DNA of 64,000 bases from Lachnospiraceae bacterium (lineage in GTDB: Bacteria > Bacillota > Clostridia > Lachnospirales > Lachnospiraceae), in the NCBI GenBank assembly GCA_026169045.1, contig JAPFDH010000007.1, forward strand, positions 1 to 64,000, written 5' to 3'. Below are positions 54,378 through 63,434 of the stretch, one piece after another. Position numbers and translations under genes: made by a program. A model generated the notes under the pieces. The model saw nothing but the letters and a program-made list of their open reading frames with translations, was not told the origin of the DNA and did not search any database. The first letter of the stretch is position 1. The number at the start of each line of letters is the position of its first letter.

Positions 54378-56915
54378 TTGGAACGATATTATAGTGGAAA
54401 GATTGAAAAATCTCCCCGAATTCCCAAATTGGTTGAAGCTTTGTATGCTAAAATGCCAGAAATTGAACCGGCCAGGGCTGTCCTGATTACAGAATCTTAT
54501 CGTCAGACGGAAGGGGAACCCATTTATACTCGTCGCGGAAAGGCATTCGAGCATATTTTGAAGAATATACCGATTATAATTCGTGACAATGAGTTGATTG
54601 TAGGAAGTACCACACTGGCACCAAGAGGATGTCAGACATATCCGGAATATTCCTATGAATGGCTGGAGGCAGAATTCGATACGGTTGAAACAAGAACAGC
54701 GGATCCGTTTTATATATCTGAGGAAACGAAAAAAGCGCTGAAAGAAGTTCATCCATACTGGAAAGGAAAAACCACCAGTGAATTAGCTACAGCTTATATG
54801 GCTCCTGAGGCTATTAAAGCTATGGAACACAATATTTTCACGACAGGTAATTATTTCTATAATGGAATTGGCCATGTATGTGTTCATTACGATGAAGTAT
54901 TGAAGATTGGTTTTGAGGGAATTATTGCTAAGGTTCAGGAAGCATGGGATCATTGTCAGGTTTCGGATGGCGATTATGCCAGAAGATCCCATTTGTATGA
55001 GGCTATGATCCGCAGCTGTCAGGCAGTTATTGATTATGCCAGAAGATATTCGGTACTGGCAAAACATATGGCGGCAGAATGCAGTGATCCGGTTCGTAAG
55101 GCAGAACTTCTTCAGATCGCTGAGAACTGTATGCGCGTTCCGGCAAAGGGAGCAACAAGCTTTTATGAGGCGTGCCAGTCATTTTGGTTTGTTCAGCAGC
55201 TGATTCAGATTGAATCCAGCGGGCATTCTATCTCTCCGGGCCGTTTCGATCAGTATATGTATCCATACTACAAGGCAGATTTGGATTCCGGAAAGATTAC
55301 CAGAGAACAGGCACAGGAATTAATTGACTGTATCTGGGTAAAATTGAATGATTTGAATAAGTGCCGTGATGCGGTTTCAGCAGAAGGATTTGCAGGTTAT
55401 AGCCTTTTCCAGAATCTTATTGTGGGAGGCCAGGATGAGGAAGGTAATGATGCCACCAATGATTTGTCATTTATGTGTATCACTGCTTCTATGCATGTAT
55501 TCCTTCCGGCTCCGTCTTTATCTATTCGTATCTGGAACGGAACACCCCATGATCTTATGATTCATGCGGCAGAACTGACGAGGACTGGTATCGGGCTTCC
55601 GGCATATTATAATGATGAGGTTATGATACCGGCGCTTCTGAACCGTGGTCTGACTTTAAAAGATGCAAGAAATTATTGTATTATCGGCTGCGTGGAACCA
55701 CAGGCTCCTGGTAAAACAGATGGATGGCATGATGCTGCATTCTTTAATATGTGCCGTCCGGTAGAATTGGTATTCTCCAGCGGTATGGACAAGGGTGAAT
55801 TGATTGGTGTACCAACGAAACCGGTGGAAGAGATGACATCCTTTGAAGAGTTTTATGATGCCTATAAGACACAGATGAATTACATGATTCAATTGCTGGT
55901 CAACTCGGATAACGCGATTGATTCTGCTCATATGGAGCGCTGCCCGCTTCCTTTCCTGTCCAGTATGCTGGAAGATTGTATCGGCAGAGGAAAGACAGCA
56001 CAGGAAGGTGGATGTATTTATAATTTTACCGGTCCTCAGGGATTTGGAATTGCCAATATGGCAGATGGACTTTTTGCCATCAAAAAACTGGTATTTGAAG
56101 AGAAAAAGTTTACACTGGCAGAACTGAAAGAAGCTTTGGAACATAACTATGGACAGGAAGATACAAAAGAGGCAGATCCTTCCGTAGTAGCAGCAGTGGC
56201 TGCCAATGTGGCAAAGGAACTGGCTGCAGCCGGAAGAACGGTTGGAGAAGCAGAAATCGCTCAGATTGTCGCATCAATTGTGGGTAATCAGATGACAGAT
56301 GTTAAGAAAGCCCGTTATGCGGAGATTAAGGAAATGATTGATGAAGCACCAAAATTTGGTAATGATAATCCTGAAGTGGATATGTTTGCCAGAGATGTAG
56401 CTTATACATATACACGCCCTATGGAACAGTATAGAAATCCGAGAGGCGGTATGTATCAGGCAGGATTGTATCCGGTATCCGCTAACGTTCCGTTGGGCGG
56501 TCAGACAGGTGCTACACCGGATGGAAGATTGGCACATATGCCGGTGGCAGACGGAGTTTCCCCGTCAGCCGGAAAAGATACGTTAGGTCCTACAGCGGCA
56601 GCAAACTCTGTGGCAAAACTGGATCATCTGATTGCATCCAATGGTACATTGTTCAATCAGAAATTCCATCCGTCAGCATTGAGCGGAAGAGCCGGACTAG
56701 AAAACTTTACATCTTTAATCCGTGCATTCTTCGATCAAAAGGGAATGCATATGCAGTTTAATGTTGTAAGTCGTGAAACTCTTTTGGATGCACAGAAACA
56801 TCCGGAAAATTATAAACACCTGGTGGTTCGTGTCGCTGGTTACAGTGCACTGTTTACCACATTATCAAAGTCTTTGCAGGATGATATTATCAGACGTACG
56901 GAGCAGGGATTCTAA
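54378..56915 (+). CDS. Glycyl-radical propanediol dehydratase (B12-independent), BMC cargo
   Basis: An 845-aa glycyl radical enzyme predicted to dehydrate (S)-1,2-propanediol to propionaldehyde inside the microcompartment. The thiyl Cys438 and base Glu440 lie in IIGCVEPQAPGK, and the radical Gly821 in RVAGYSALF. GCVEP plus BMC genes points to a propanediol or choline-type lyase, and the aldolase gene favours propanediol. It starts at TTG 54378 with GGAAAGGAG upstream. Residues 594-648 are an Ala/Glu-rich insertion (EADPSVVAAVAANVAKELAA, then EAEIAQIVASIVGN) that most such enzymes appear to lack. It resembles the targeting helices of the other cargo proteins. The activase follows 15 bp downstream. 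Confidence 0.92.
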   Translation: MERYYSGKIEKSPRIPKLVEALYAKMPEIEPARAVLITESYRQTEGEPIYTRRGKAFEHILKNIPIIIRDNELIVGSTTLAPRGCQTYPEYSYEWLEAEFDTVETRTADPFYISEETKKALKEVHPYWKGKTTSELATAYMAPEAIKAMEHNIFTTGNYFYNGIGHVCVHYDEVLKIGFEGIIAKVQEAWDHCQVSDGDYARRSHLYEAMIRSCQAVIDYARRYSVLAKHMAAECSDPVRKAELLQIAENCMRVPAKGATSFYEACQSFWFVQQLIQIESSGHSISPGRFDQYMYPYYKADLDSGKITREQAQELIDCIWVKLNDLNKCRDAVSAEGFAGYSLFQNLIVGGQDEEGNDATNDLSFMCITASMHVFLPAPSLSIRIWNGTPHDLMIHAAELTRTGIGLPAYYNDEVMIPALLNRGLTLKDARNYCIIGCVEPQAPGKTDGWHDAAFFNMCRPVELVFSSGMDKGELIGVPTKPVEEMTSFEEFYDAYKTQMNYMIQLLVNSDNAIDSAHMERCPLPFLSSMLEDCIGRGKTAQEGGCIYNFTGPQGFGIANMADGLFAIKKLVFEEKKFTLAELKEALEHNYGQEDTKEADPSVVAAVAANVAKELAAAGRTVGEAEIAQIVASIVGNQMTDVKKARYAEIKEMIDEAPKFGNDNPEVDMFARDVAYTYTRPMEQYRNPRGGMYQAGLYPVSANVPLGGQTGATPDGRLAHMPVADGVSPSAGKDTLGPTAAANSVAKLDHLIASNGTLFNQKFHPSALSGRAGLENFTSLIRAFFDQKGMHMQFNVVSRETLLDAQKHPENYKHLVVRVAGYSALFTTLSKSLQDDIIRRTEQGF

Positions 56916-56930
56916 ACCGGAGGTCATACA

Positions 56931-57722
56931 TTGAACGATAGAGAGATAAAGGGAAGAATATTTGATATCCAGAGATATTCGGTTCATGACGGCCCGGGAA
57001 TCCGCACCATTGTTTTCTTAAAAGGATGTGTCTTGCGGTGCCGCTGGTGCTGTAATCCGGAATCCCAACGGTTTGACATAGAAACGATGATGGTAGACGG
57101 AAAACCTACAGTAACAGGAAGAGATGTCACTGTAGGGGAAGTAATGGATATGGTTGAAAAGGATCGGCCGTATTATCGACGCAGCGGCGGCGGGCTGACT
57201 TTGTCCGGAGGTGAAAGCCTTTGTCAGCCTGATTTTGCCCGTGGCCTGTTAAAAGTAAGTAAAGAGAGCGGTATTAGTACTGCGCTTGAAAGTACGGCAT
57301 GTGCAAAATATGAAGTGATTGAAAGTATCCTTCCTTACCTGGATACCTATCTCATGGATATCAAGCATGTGAATGCAGAAAAACATAAACGTTTTACCGG
57401 ACAAGCCAATGAGCTGATTTTGGAAAATGCAAGGAAGATTGCACAGTCACAAATGACAGAATTGGTGATTCGAGTTCCGGTAATTCCCACATTTAATGCT
57501 ACTCCGGAAGAGATTAAAGCCATTGCGTCCTTTGCAGCCACACTGCCAGGAGTAAAGAAAATGCATCTGCTTCCATATCATCGTTTAGGCCAGGATAAGT
57601 ATGATCGGCTGGGGCGCGAGTATACGATGCGGGATATTGTTCCTATGGATCAGGAATATGTGGAAATGCTTTTGGATACAGCAATTAAGGCTTCCGGTTT
57701 GAATTGTCAAATCGGCGGGTGA
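56931..57722 (+). CDS. Glycyl-radical enzyme activase (radical SAM)
   Basis: A 263-aa radical SAM enzyme that abstracts H from Gly821 of the dehydratase. N-terminal HDGPGIRTIVFLKGCVLRCRWC holds the CxxxCxxC cluster motif, followed by GGGLTLSGGESL. The ferredoxin-like insert with two further clusters, common in activases of about 300 aa, is absent; the protein goes straight from WCCNPES to the barrel, as in PflA. TTG start with GGAGGT upstream, 15 bp after the dehydratase. Confidence 0.92.
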   Translation: MNDREIKGRIFDIQRYSVHDGPGIRTIVFLKGCVLRCRWCCNPESQRFDIETMMVDGKPTVTGRDVTVGEVMDMVEKDRPYYRRSGGGLTLSGGESLCQPDFARGLLKVSKESGISTALESTACAKYEVIESILPYLDTYLMDIKHVNAEKHKRFTGQANELILENARKIAQSQMTELVIRVPVIPTFNATPEEIKAIASFAATLPGVKKMHLLPYHRLGQDKYDRLGREYTMRDIVPMDQEYVEMLLDTAIKASGLNCQIGG

Positions 57723-57741
57723 TATTAGAAATGAGGGAAAA

Positions 57742-58122
57742 ATGGATTTTAAAGATATGTTAGAGGGACAGGATAATAAACTGCGCATTGTGCAGGAACT
57801 TGTTCCGGGGCGTCAGGTGACGCTGGCACATATTATTGCGGCTCCTGATGAAGTGCTATATCAGAAGCTGGGGTTGAATCCAGATATTGATTATTCGAAA
57901 TCGGCCATTGGGATTGTCACCATGAGCCCTTCTGAAACAGCGATTATTGCAGCTGACATTGCGACAAAATCAGCTGGTGTTGATCTGGGATTTGTGGATC
58001 GTTTTAGCGGTACCTTGATTATTACGGGGAGTATTTCAGAAGTACAGTCTGCAATGCTGGCACTGATGAAATATGTTAGCGAGACGCTTCATTTTACAGT
58101 GTGTCAGATCACAAAGACATGA
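57742..58122 (+). CDS. BMC shell protein, EutS/PduU-like (circularly permuted)
   Basis: A 126-aa hexameric shell protein. The N-terminus (LRIVQELVPGRQVTLAHIIA) forms the extra beta-barrel strand of permuted BMC-H proteins. The core then reads AIGIVTMSPSETAIIAADIA and GFVDRFSGTLIITG. It is encoded between the activase and the EutP-like GTPase. Confidence 0.9.
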   Translation: MDFKDMLEGQDNKLRIVQELVPGRQVTLAHIIAAPDEVLYQKLGLNPDIDYSKSAIGIVTMSPSETAIIAADIATKSAGVDLGFVDRFSGTLIITGSISEVQSAMLALMKYVSETLHFTVCQITKT

Positions 58123-58162
58123 ATCCGGGCGGATTTGTTCGGATGGAGCCAAATAAAGTAAT

Positions 58163-58615
58163 ATGAAGAAGATAGTACTGATTGGGCGCAGTGAAAGTGG
58201 GAAAACAACACTGACGCAGGCCTTAAAAGGTGAGAAAATTTCATACCATAAAACACAGTATGTAAATTATTTTGATGTGATCATTGATACTCCCGGGGAG
58301 TATGCGGAGACGAAATCCCTGGGAGCGGCCCTGGCACTTTATACATACGAAGCAGATGTAGTCGGTCTGCTGATTGCGGCGACAGAACCATATTCTTTGT
58401 TTCCGCCATGTGTGACGTGTATGGCAAATCGGGAAGTGATCGGAATTGTCACAAAAGTAGATCATCCCAAGGGAAACGCAGCACAGGCAGAACGATGGCT
58501 TCGCCTTTCCGGATGTGAAAAAATTTTCTACGTAAACTCTAAGACCGGAGAGGGTGTTGCGGAGATTCTGGAATATCTGAGAGAAGACGGTGATGTCATG
58601 CCATGGGAAAAATGA
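58163..58615 (+). CDS. EutP/PduV-family small GTPase
   Basis: A 150-aa P-loop protein: Walker A IGRSESGKTTL, a DTPGEYAE switch region, and TKVDHP in place of NKxD. EutP/PduV proteins associate with microcompartments, perhaps in their movement or as small-molecule kinases. It is last in the first BMC operon; a 240-bp regulatory gap with a second promoter follows. Confidence 0.88.
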   Translation: MKKIVLIGRSESGKTTLTQALKGEKISYHKTQYVNYFDVIIDTPGEYAETKSLGAALALYTYEADVVGLLIAATEPYSLFPPCVTCMANREVIGIVTKVDHPKGNAAQAERWLRLSGCEKIFYVNSKTGEGVAEILEYLREDGDVMPWEK

Positions 58616-58634
58616 AAACATTTCAAATAATAAA

Positions 58635-58684
58635 AACCACAATTTTATTGGTTTTATGTCTGCAAATACCACAAAAAACCACAT
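58635..58684. promoter_or_regulatory. Cluster of AACCACAA-like boxes upstream of the second BMC promoter
   Basis: AACCACAA (58635-58642), TACCACAA (58667-58674) and AACCACAT (58677-58684) are spaced 32 and 10 bp apart. AAAACC/GGTTTT forms an inverted repeat at 58633-58638 and 58650-58655. The box also occurs at 54195 and, inverted, at the centre of the 37764-37801 dyad. Confidence 0.5.
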
Positions 58685-58721
58685 CAAATAAAAATAATTA
58701 TGCATAAAACAACAAATACTA

Positions 58722-58750
58722 TTGACTTGTTGTGTGGGTTGTATTATAAT
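58722..58750 (+). promoter_or_regulatory. Promoter of the second BMC operon
   Basis: TTGACT (58722-58727), 17-bp spacer, TATAAT (58745-58750). The transcript would begin about 100 bp before the aldolase start. Confidence 0.88.
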
Positions 58751-58857
58751 GCAGACATGGTACCAAAATCAAAATTTGACAAAAATCCGGCGGTGTGTGG
58801 TGCATAAAAAGAAACGGTCGGATGTGCCCTGCGAGAACGGGGAAGAATGGAGGAAAA

Positions 58858-59661
58858 ATGGTTAACGAGTACGAAATCAAAAAAGAGATTTGTGAAATTG
58901 GTAAGAGAATCTGGCAGAGAGGAATGGTTGCTGCAAATGATGGTAACATTTCTGTAAAGTTGAATGAAAATGAATTTTTATGTACACCAACTGGTGTATC
59001 TAAGGGCTTTATGACACCAGAGTATATTTGTAAAGTTGACCGTGACGGAAATGTAATCCAGGCAAATGCAGGTTTTAAGCCATCTTCTGAAATTAAGATG
59101 CATATGAGAGTATATCAGAAGAGACCAGATGTAAACGCTGTTGTACATGCACATCCTATGTATGCAACATCTTTTGCAATTGCTGGTATTCCTTTGACAC
59201 AGCCAATCATGCCAGAAGCAGTTATCGCTCTTGGATGTGTGCCGATCGCAAAATACGGTAGACCATCTACAAATGAAATTCCGGATTCTATCGAAGAATA
59301 TCTGCCATATTTTGATTCTGTTCTGTTGGCAAATCATGGTGCATTGACATTCTCTGATTCTCTGCTGAATGCATACCACAAGATGGAATCTACAGAATTC
59401 TATGCACAGCTTCTGTATCAGTCCAGAGTTTTGGGCGGACCAAAGGAATTCACACCAGAACAGGTAGAAGATCTGTACGAAATCCGTCGTCAGTTCGGAC
59501 TTCCAGGCAAGCATCCGGCAAATGTTTGTGTTGCTGCTAAAGAAGGAAAGAAGGGCTGCCATGCATGTGAAGGTTCCTGCAAGAACAGTGCTGCAAATCC
59601 GGCAGATGCAGAATTGGTAGCTGCTATTACAAAAAAGGTTATGGAAGCACTGAATAAGTAA
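58858..59661 (+). CDS. Class II aldolase (fuculose/rhamnulose 1-phosphate), BMC cargo
   Basis: A 268-aa zinc aldolase that splits L-fuculose or L-rhamnulose 1-phosphate into dihydroxyacetone phosphate and lactaldehyde. It shows AANDGNISVKL, the metal site HAHPMYAT and LLANHGALT. After residue 215 comes a Cys-rich stretch (KKGCHACEGSCKN), then a linker and a C-terminal amphipathic helix ELVAAITKKVMEALNK, the expected encapsulation peptide. GGAGG lies upstream of ATG 58858. Its presence in the locus marks a fucose/rhamnose-type microcompartment. Confidence 0.92.
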   Translation: MVNEYEIKKEICEIGKRIWQRGMVAANDGNISVKLNENEFLCTPTGVSKGFMTPEYICKVDRDGNVIQANAGFKPSSEIKMHMRVYQKRPDVNAVVHAHPMYATSFAIAGIPLTQPIMPEAVIALGCVPIAKYGRPSTNEIPDSIEEYLPYFDSVLLANHGALTFSDSLLNAYHKMESTEFYAQLLYQSRVLGGPKEFTPEQVEDLYEIRRQFGLPGKHPANVCVAAKEGKKGCHACEGSCKNSAANPADAELVAAITKKVMEALNK

Positions 59662-59697
59662 TTAATTTGAAATTGTTAATAGAAAGCAGGTAGATTC

Positions 59698-61092
59698 ATG
59701 GCAATAAATGAACAGATGGTTCAGGACATTGTAAAAGAAGTCATGGCTAAGATGCAGCTTCAAAAGGAAAATCCAGTTGAAAAACAGCTGGGAATTTTTG
59801 AAGACATGAATGAGGCCATTGCTGCTGCAAAAGAAGCACAGAAGGTGGTTCGCAGCATGTCCATGGATCAGAGAGAACAGATTATATCCAATATCCGCAG
59901 AAAGACAAAAGAAAATGCTGAATTATTGGCACGTATGGGTGTGGAAGAAACAGGAATGGGAAATGTACCTCATAAGATTCTGAAACATCAGCTTTTGGCT
60001 GAAAAGACACCTGGAACAGAGGATATTGTGACAGAAGCCTGGTCCGGTGACAGAGGTCTGACATTGATTGAAATGGGACCTTTTGGCGTGATCGGCGCAA
60101 TTACACCGACCACAAATCCCAGTGAAACGATTTTGTGTAACGCAATTGGTATGATTGCCGGTGGAAATACGGTGGTATTTAATCCACATCCAAAGGCAAT
60201 TAAAACATCCAATTTTGCAGTATCTTTAATTAATGAAGCTTCTATAGAAGCAGGTGGCCCTGTGAATGTGGCATGTTCTTTACGTCATCCGACACTGGAA
60301 TCCAGCAATGTTATGATGAAGCATAAGGATATTCAGCTGATTGCTGCCACAGGTGGCCCTGGAGTGGTAACAGCCGTTCTTTCTTCCGGAAGAAGAGGAA
60401 TCGGAGCAGGTGCCGGAAATCCTCCTGCGCTGGTAGATGAGACAGCTGATATCAGAAAGGCAGCACAGGATATTATAAACGGATGTACGTTTGATAATAA
60501 TCTTCCTTGTATTGCGGAAAAAGAAGTGGTTGCCGTTTCTTCCATTATGGATGAACTGATGGATTATATGGTGAAAGAACAGGGTTGTTATCTTGCATCG
60601 AAAGAAGAGCAGGATAAACTGACAGCTACCGTTTTGACACCAAAGGGATTAAACCGTAATTGTGTAGGACGTGATGCAAAGACACTTTTGGGAATGATCG
60701 GTGTCACTGTACCGGATAATATCCGTTGTATTATTTTCGAGGGAGAAAAAGAGCATCCGTTGATTTCGGAAGAATTGATGATGCCGATTCTGGGAATCGT
60801 ACGGGCAAAAGATTTTGATGACGCCATGGAGAAAGCTGTATGGCTGGAACATGGAAACAGACATTCTGCTCATATTCACTCCAAGAATATAGATAATATT
60901 ACACGCTATGCGAGAGCCATTGATACAGCGATTCTTGTAAAGAACGCACCTTCTTATGCAGCGCTTGGTTTTGGCGGAGAAGGTTATTGTACCTTTACCA
61001 TTGCCAGTCGTACAGGAGAAGGCTTGACAAGCGCAAGAACCTTTACAAAGAAAAGACGTTGTGTAATGTCGGATAGCTTATGCATTCGCTAA
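59698..61092 (+). CDS. CoA-acylating propionaldehyde dehydrogenase (PduP-like), BMC cargo
   Basis: A 464-aa enzyme that converts propionaldehyde, CoA and NAD+ to propionyl-CoA. Catalytic Cys271 lies in FDNNLPCIAEKE; NAD-site motifs include FGVIGAITPTTNPSETIL. Residues 1-20 form the encapsulation helix (MVQDIVKEVMAKMQL), followed by a short linker. AGCAGG precedes the ATG. It follows the aldolase by 36 bp. Confidence 0.93.
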   Translation: MAINEQMVQDIVKEVMAKMQLQKENPVEKQLGIFEDMNEAIAAAKEAQKVVRSMSMDQREQIISNIRRKTKENAELLARMGVEETGMGNVPHKILKHQLLAEKTPGTEDIVTEAWSGDRGLTLIEMGPFGVIGAITPTTNPSETILCNAIGMIAGGNTVVFNPHPKAIKTSNFAVSLINEASIEAGGPVNVACSLRHPTLESSNVMMKHKDIQLIAATGGPGVVTAVLSSGRRGIGAGAGNPPALVDETADIRKAAQDIINGCTFDNNLPCIAEKEVVAVSSIMDELMDYMVKEQGCYLASKEEQDKLTATVLTPKGLNRNCVGRDAKTLLGMIGVTVPDNIRCIIFEGEKEHPLISEELMMPILGIVRAKDFDDAMEKAVWLEHGNRHSAHIHSKNIDNITRYARAIDTAILVKNAPSYAALGFGGEGYCTFTIASRTGEGLTSARTFTKKRRCVMSDSLCIR

Positions 61093-61110
61093 TAGAGAGG
61101 TAGGCATATC

Positions 61111-62334
61111 ATGGATACAAATTTAAATATTGAAGAAATTGTAAAACAGGTCTTGGCCGGTATGAACGGTCAGGCAGAGACAAAAGCTCCGGCAGCAGCT
61201 GCTCCAAAGGCTCCTGCAGCTGGTACTGATATTCCTAAGACAGCAAGAGTTGCTATGCTGACTTCTTTGGAACATTATGACATCAAAGAATATCCGATTC
61301 CTGAAGTAGGCGATGATGATATTCTGGTTAAGGTAGAAGGATGTGGTATCTGTGGTACAGATGCTCATGAATTCAAGAGAGATCCATTTGGCTTGATTCC
61401 GGTTGTGCTTGGTCACGAAGGAACTGGTGAAATCGTTAAAATGGGTAAGAATGTAAAGAAAGACAGTGCAGGAAAAGATCTTCATCTGGGAGATAAGGTT
61501 GTTACCTGTATGATCTTTAAGGATAACCCGGATATCACCATGTTTGATTTGAATAAACAGAACGTGGGCGGTGCTGATGTATATGGTCTTCTGCCTGATG
61601 ACGATGTACACTTTAACGGATGGTTTTCCGATTATCTGTTAATCCGTGGCGGTTCCACAGTATTTAACGTAAGCGATCTGGATCTGACATCCAGAATTCT
61701 GATTGAGCCTTGTGCTGTATTGGTTCATGCTGTAGAAAGAGCAAAGACAACAGGTATCTTAAGATTCAACAGCCGTGTTGTAGTACAGGGATGCGGACCG
61801 ATCGGTTTGATTTGTATTGCTGTACTGCGTACAATGGGTATTGAGACAATCGTAGCTGTAGATGGTGAAGAAAAGAGATTGGAATTTGCCAAGAGAATGG
61901 GTGCTTCCAAGACTGTAAACTTCAAAGATCACAAGGGTATTGAAGCTCTTGCAGGAGCAGTAGAAGCAAGCTTTGATGGACATTTGGCAGATTTTGCATT
62001 CCAGTGTACAGGTTCTCCTGTTGCTCATGCTAATATTTATAAATTCATCCGTAACGGCGGTGGCCTTTGTGAATTGGGCTTCTTCATTAATGGTGGAGAT
62101 GCTACAATCAATCCTCATTTTGATATCTGTTCAAAGGAAATCACAATTGTTGGTTCTTGGGTATATACGCTGAGAGATTATGCAACAACCTTTGATTTCT
62201 TAAAGAGAGCAAAGGGAATTGGTTTGCCGATTGATGATCTGGTAACACACAAATTCCCTCTGGATCAGATCAATGAGGCACATCAGACAAACCTGAGAAT
62301 GGAAGGCTTAAAGATTGCCATTATTAACGAATAA
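61111..62334 (+). CDS. Zinc-type alcohol dehydrogenase with BMC targeting peptide
   Basis: A 407-aa medium-chain dehydrogenase. Residues 1-20 form a targeting helix (IEEIVKQVLAGMNG), then an Ala/Pro linker (APAAAAPKAPAAG), then the enzyme. Zinc ligands lie in EGCGICGTDAHEF and GHEGTG, with a Rossmann motif VVQGCGPIGLI. Expected to reduce propionaldehyde to propanol, or lactaldehyde to propanediol, recycling NADH in the compartment. Microcompartments often use an iron-type PduQ instead, so the zinc type is notable. Confidence 0.9.
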   Translation: MDTNLNIEEIVKQVLAGMNGQAETKAPAAAAPKAPAAGTDIPKTARVAMLTSLEHYDIKEYPIPEVGDDDILVKVEGCGICGTDAHEFKRDPFGLIPVVLGHEGTGEIVKMGKNVKKDSAGKDLHLGDKVVTCMIFKDNPDITMFDLNKQNVGGADVYGLLPDDDVHFNGWFSDYLLIRGGSTVFNVSDLDLTSRILIEPCAVLVHAVERAKTTGILRFNSRVVVQGCGPIGLICIAVLRTMGIETIVAVDGEEKRLEFAKRMGASKTVNFKDHKGIEALAGAVEASFDGHLADFAFQCTGSPVAHANIYKFIRNGGGLCELGFFINGGDATINPHFDICSKEITIVGSWVYTLRDYATTFDFLKRAKGIGLPIDDLVTHKFPLDQINEAHQTNLRMEGLKIAIINE

Positions 62335-62362
62335 AAAATACGGGGAATAAAGGAGAAGTTCC

Positions 62363-62677
62363 ATGGCTTTGGCAGTAGGAATGATTGAAGTATTCGGATT
62401 GGTGGCGGCATTCGCGGCCGGAGATGCAGGATGCAAGGCAGCGAATGTTGTGATGGAACCGTTTGATAAAAATAAGCCAGCCAATGCAGACTCTCTTCCA
62501 GTACCGTTGATCGTGATGGTGAAGTTCCGCGGCAGTGTGGAAGATGTCAGGGCTGCTGTGGAGGCTGGTGCAGAAGCGGCAAATCGTGTGTCCGGCGTGG
62601 TTACAAAACATGTGATAGCCCGTCCGGAACCCGATACAGAAAAAATGCTTCATATAAAAGCATTTGATAAAGATTAA
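62363..62677 (+). CDS. BMC-H shell protein 1
   Basis: A 104-aa single-domain BMC protein: ALAVGMIEVFGLVAAFAAGD at the N-terminus and VTKHVIARPEPDTEKML at the C-terminus. It is longer and more divergent than the next BMC-H, with an inserted loop (DKNKPANADSLP) before the second strand. AAAGGAG upstream. Confidence 0.9.
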   Translation: MALAVGMIEVFGLVAAFAAGDAGCKAANVVMEPFDKNKPANADSLPVPLIVMVKFRGSVEDVRAAVEAGAEAANRVSGVVTKHVIARPEPDTEKMLHIKAFDKD

Positions 62678-62766
62678 AAAATGTGTTAGGATAAACACGG
62701 ATAATTTGATAGACTCATACATAGGTGTGGGAATGATAGCGAAGTGCAAAACAGGAGGAAATAACA

Positions 62767-63045
62767 ATGACAATGCAGTCTTTAGGAATGGTAGAAACAA
62801 GAGGACTTACAGCAGCAATTGAAGCAGCAGATGCTATGGTAAAAGCAGCAGAAGTAACTTTAGTAGGAACAGAAAAGATCGGTTCCGGTCTTGTAACAGT
62901 AATGGTACGCGGTGACGTAGGTGCTGTTAAGGCTGCTACAGAAGCAGGAAGCAGCGCAGCATCCAGACTGGGTGAATTGGTAGCTGTTCATGTAATCCCA
63001 AGACCGCATAATGATGTAGAAAAGATTCTTCCGGTAATCAAATAA
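62767..63045 (+). CDS. BMC-H shell protein 2 (PduA/EutM-like)
   Basis: A 92-aa canonical hexamer subunit: [61 protein letters not shown] upstream. It is a near-duplicate of the gene at 63435, including a 50-bp identical stretch (62860-62909). Expected to be a major shell component. Confidence 0.93.
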   Translation: MTMQSLGMVETRGLTAAIEAADAMVKAAEVTLVGTEKIGSGLVTVMVRGDVGAVKAATEAGSSAASRLGELVAVHVIPRPHNDVEKILPVIK

Positions 63046-63081
63046 TTAGCCAGAAAATACCAGTAACGGAAGGAAACGGAT

Positions 63082-63381
63082 ATGGGTAAAGCGTACGGTT
63101 TTGTGGAAGTTTCCAGTGTGACAGGAGCGGTTGATATTTTGGATCTGATGTTAAAAACAGCAGATGTGGAATTCCTGACATGGGAACGGAAGTTGGGCGG
63201 CAGACTGGTAACTGTAATTATCCAGGGGGATGTTTCGGCTGTAACACAGGCAGTTGAAACAGCGGTTGCCCGTGGAAAAATTAAACCGGTGGCCCATCTG
63301 ATAATTGCAAGCCCTCATGAAGAGACGGTAAAAATGGTGGAGATGAGCCGGGATCGTCTGAGAAAACAGGGGCGTATTTAG
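63082..63381 (+). CDS. BMC-H shell protein 3 (divergent)
   Basis: A 99-aa BMC-domain protein: KAYGFVEVSSVTGAVDILDL, GGRLVTVIIQGDVSAVTQAV, HLIIASPHEETVKM. The central Lys-Ile-Gly-Ser-Gly pore region of BMC-H 2 and 4 is replaced by RKLGGR, so its pore should differ. It ends in a basic tail (SRDRLRKQGRI). It sits between the two duplicated BMC-H genes. Confidence 0.9.
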   Translation: MGKAYGFVEVSSVTGAVDILDLMLKTADVEFLTWERKLGGRLVTVIIQGDVSAVTQAVETAVARGKIKPVAHLIIASPHEETVKMVEMSRDRLRKQGRI

Positions 63382-63434
63382 CCAAGTATAAGTTTTGCAA
63401 ACTTGATAAAATTGTATAATAGGAGGATAATACA

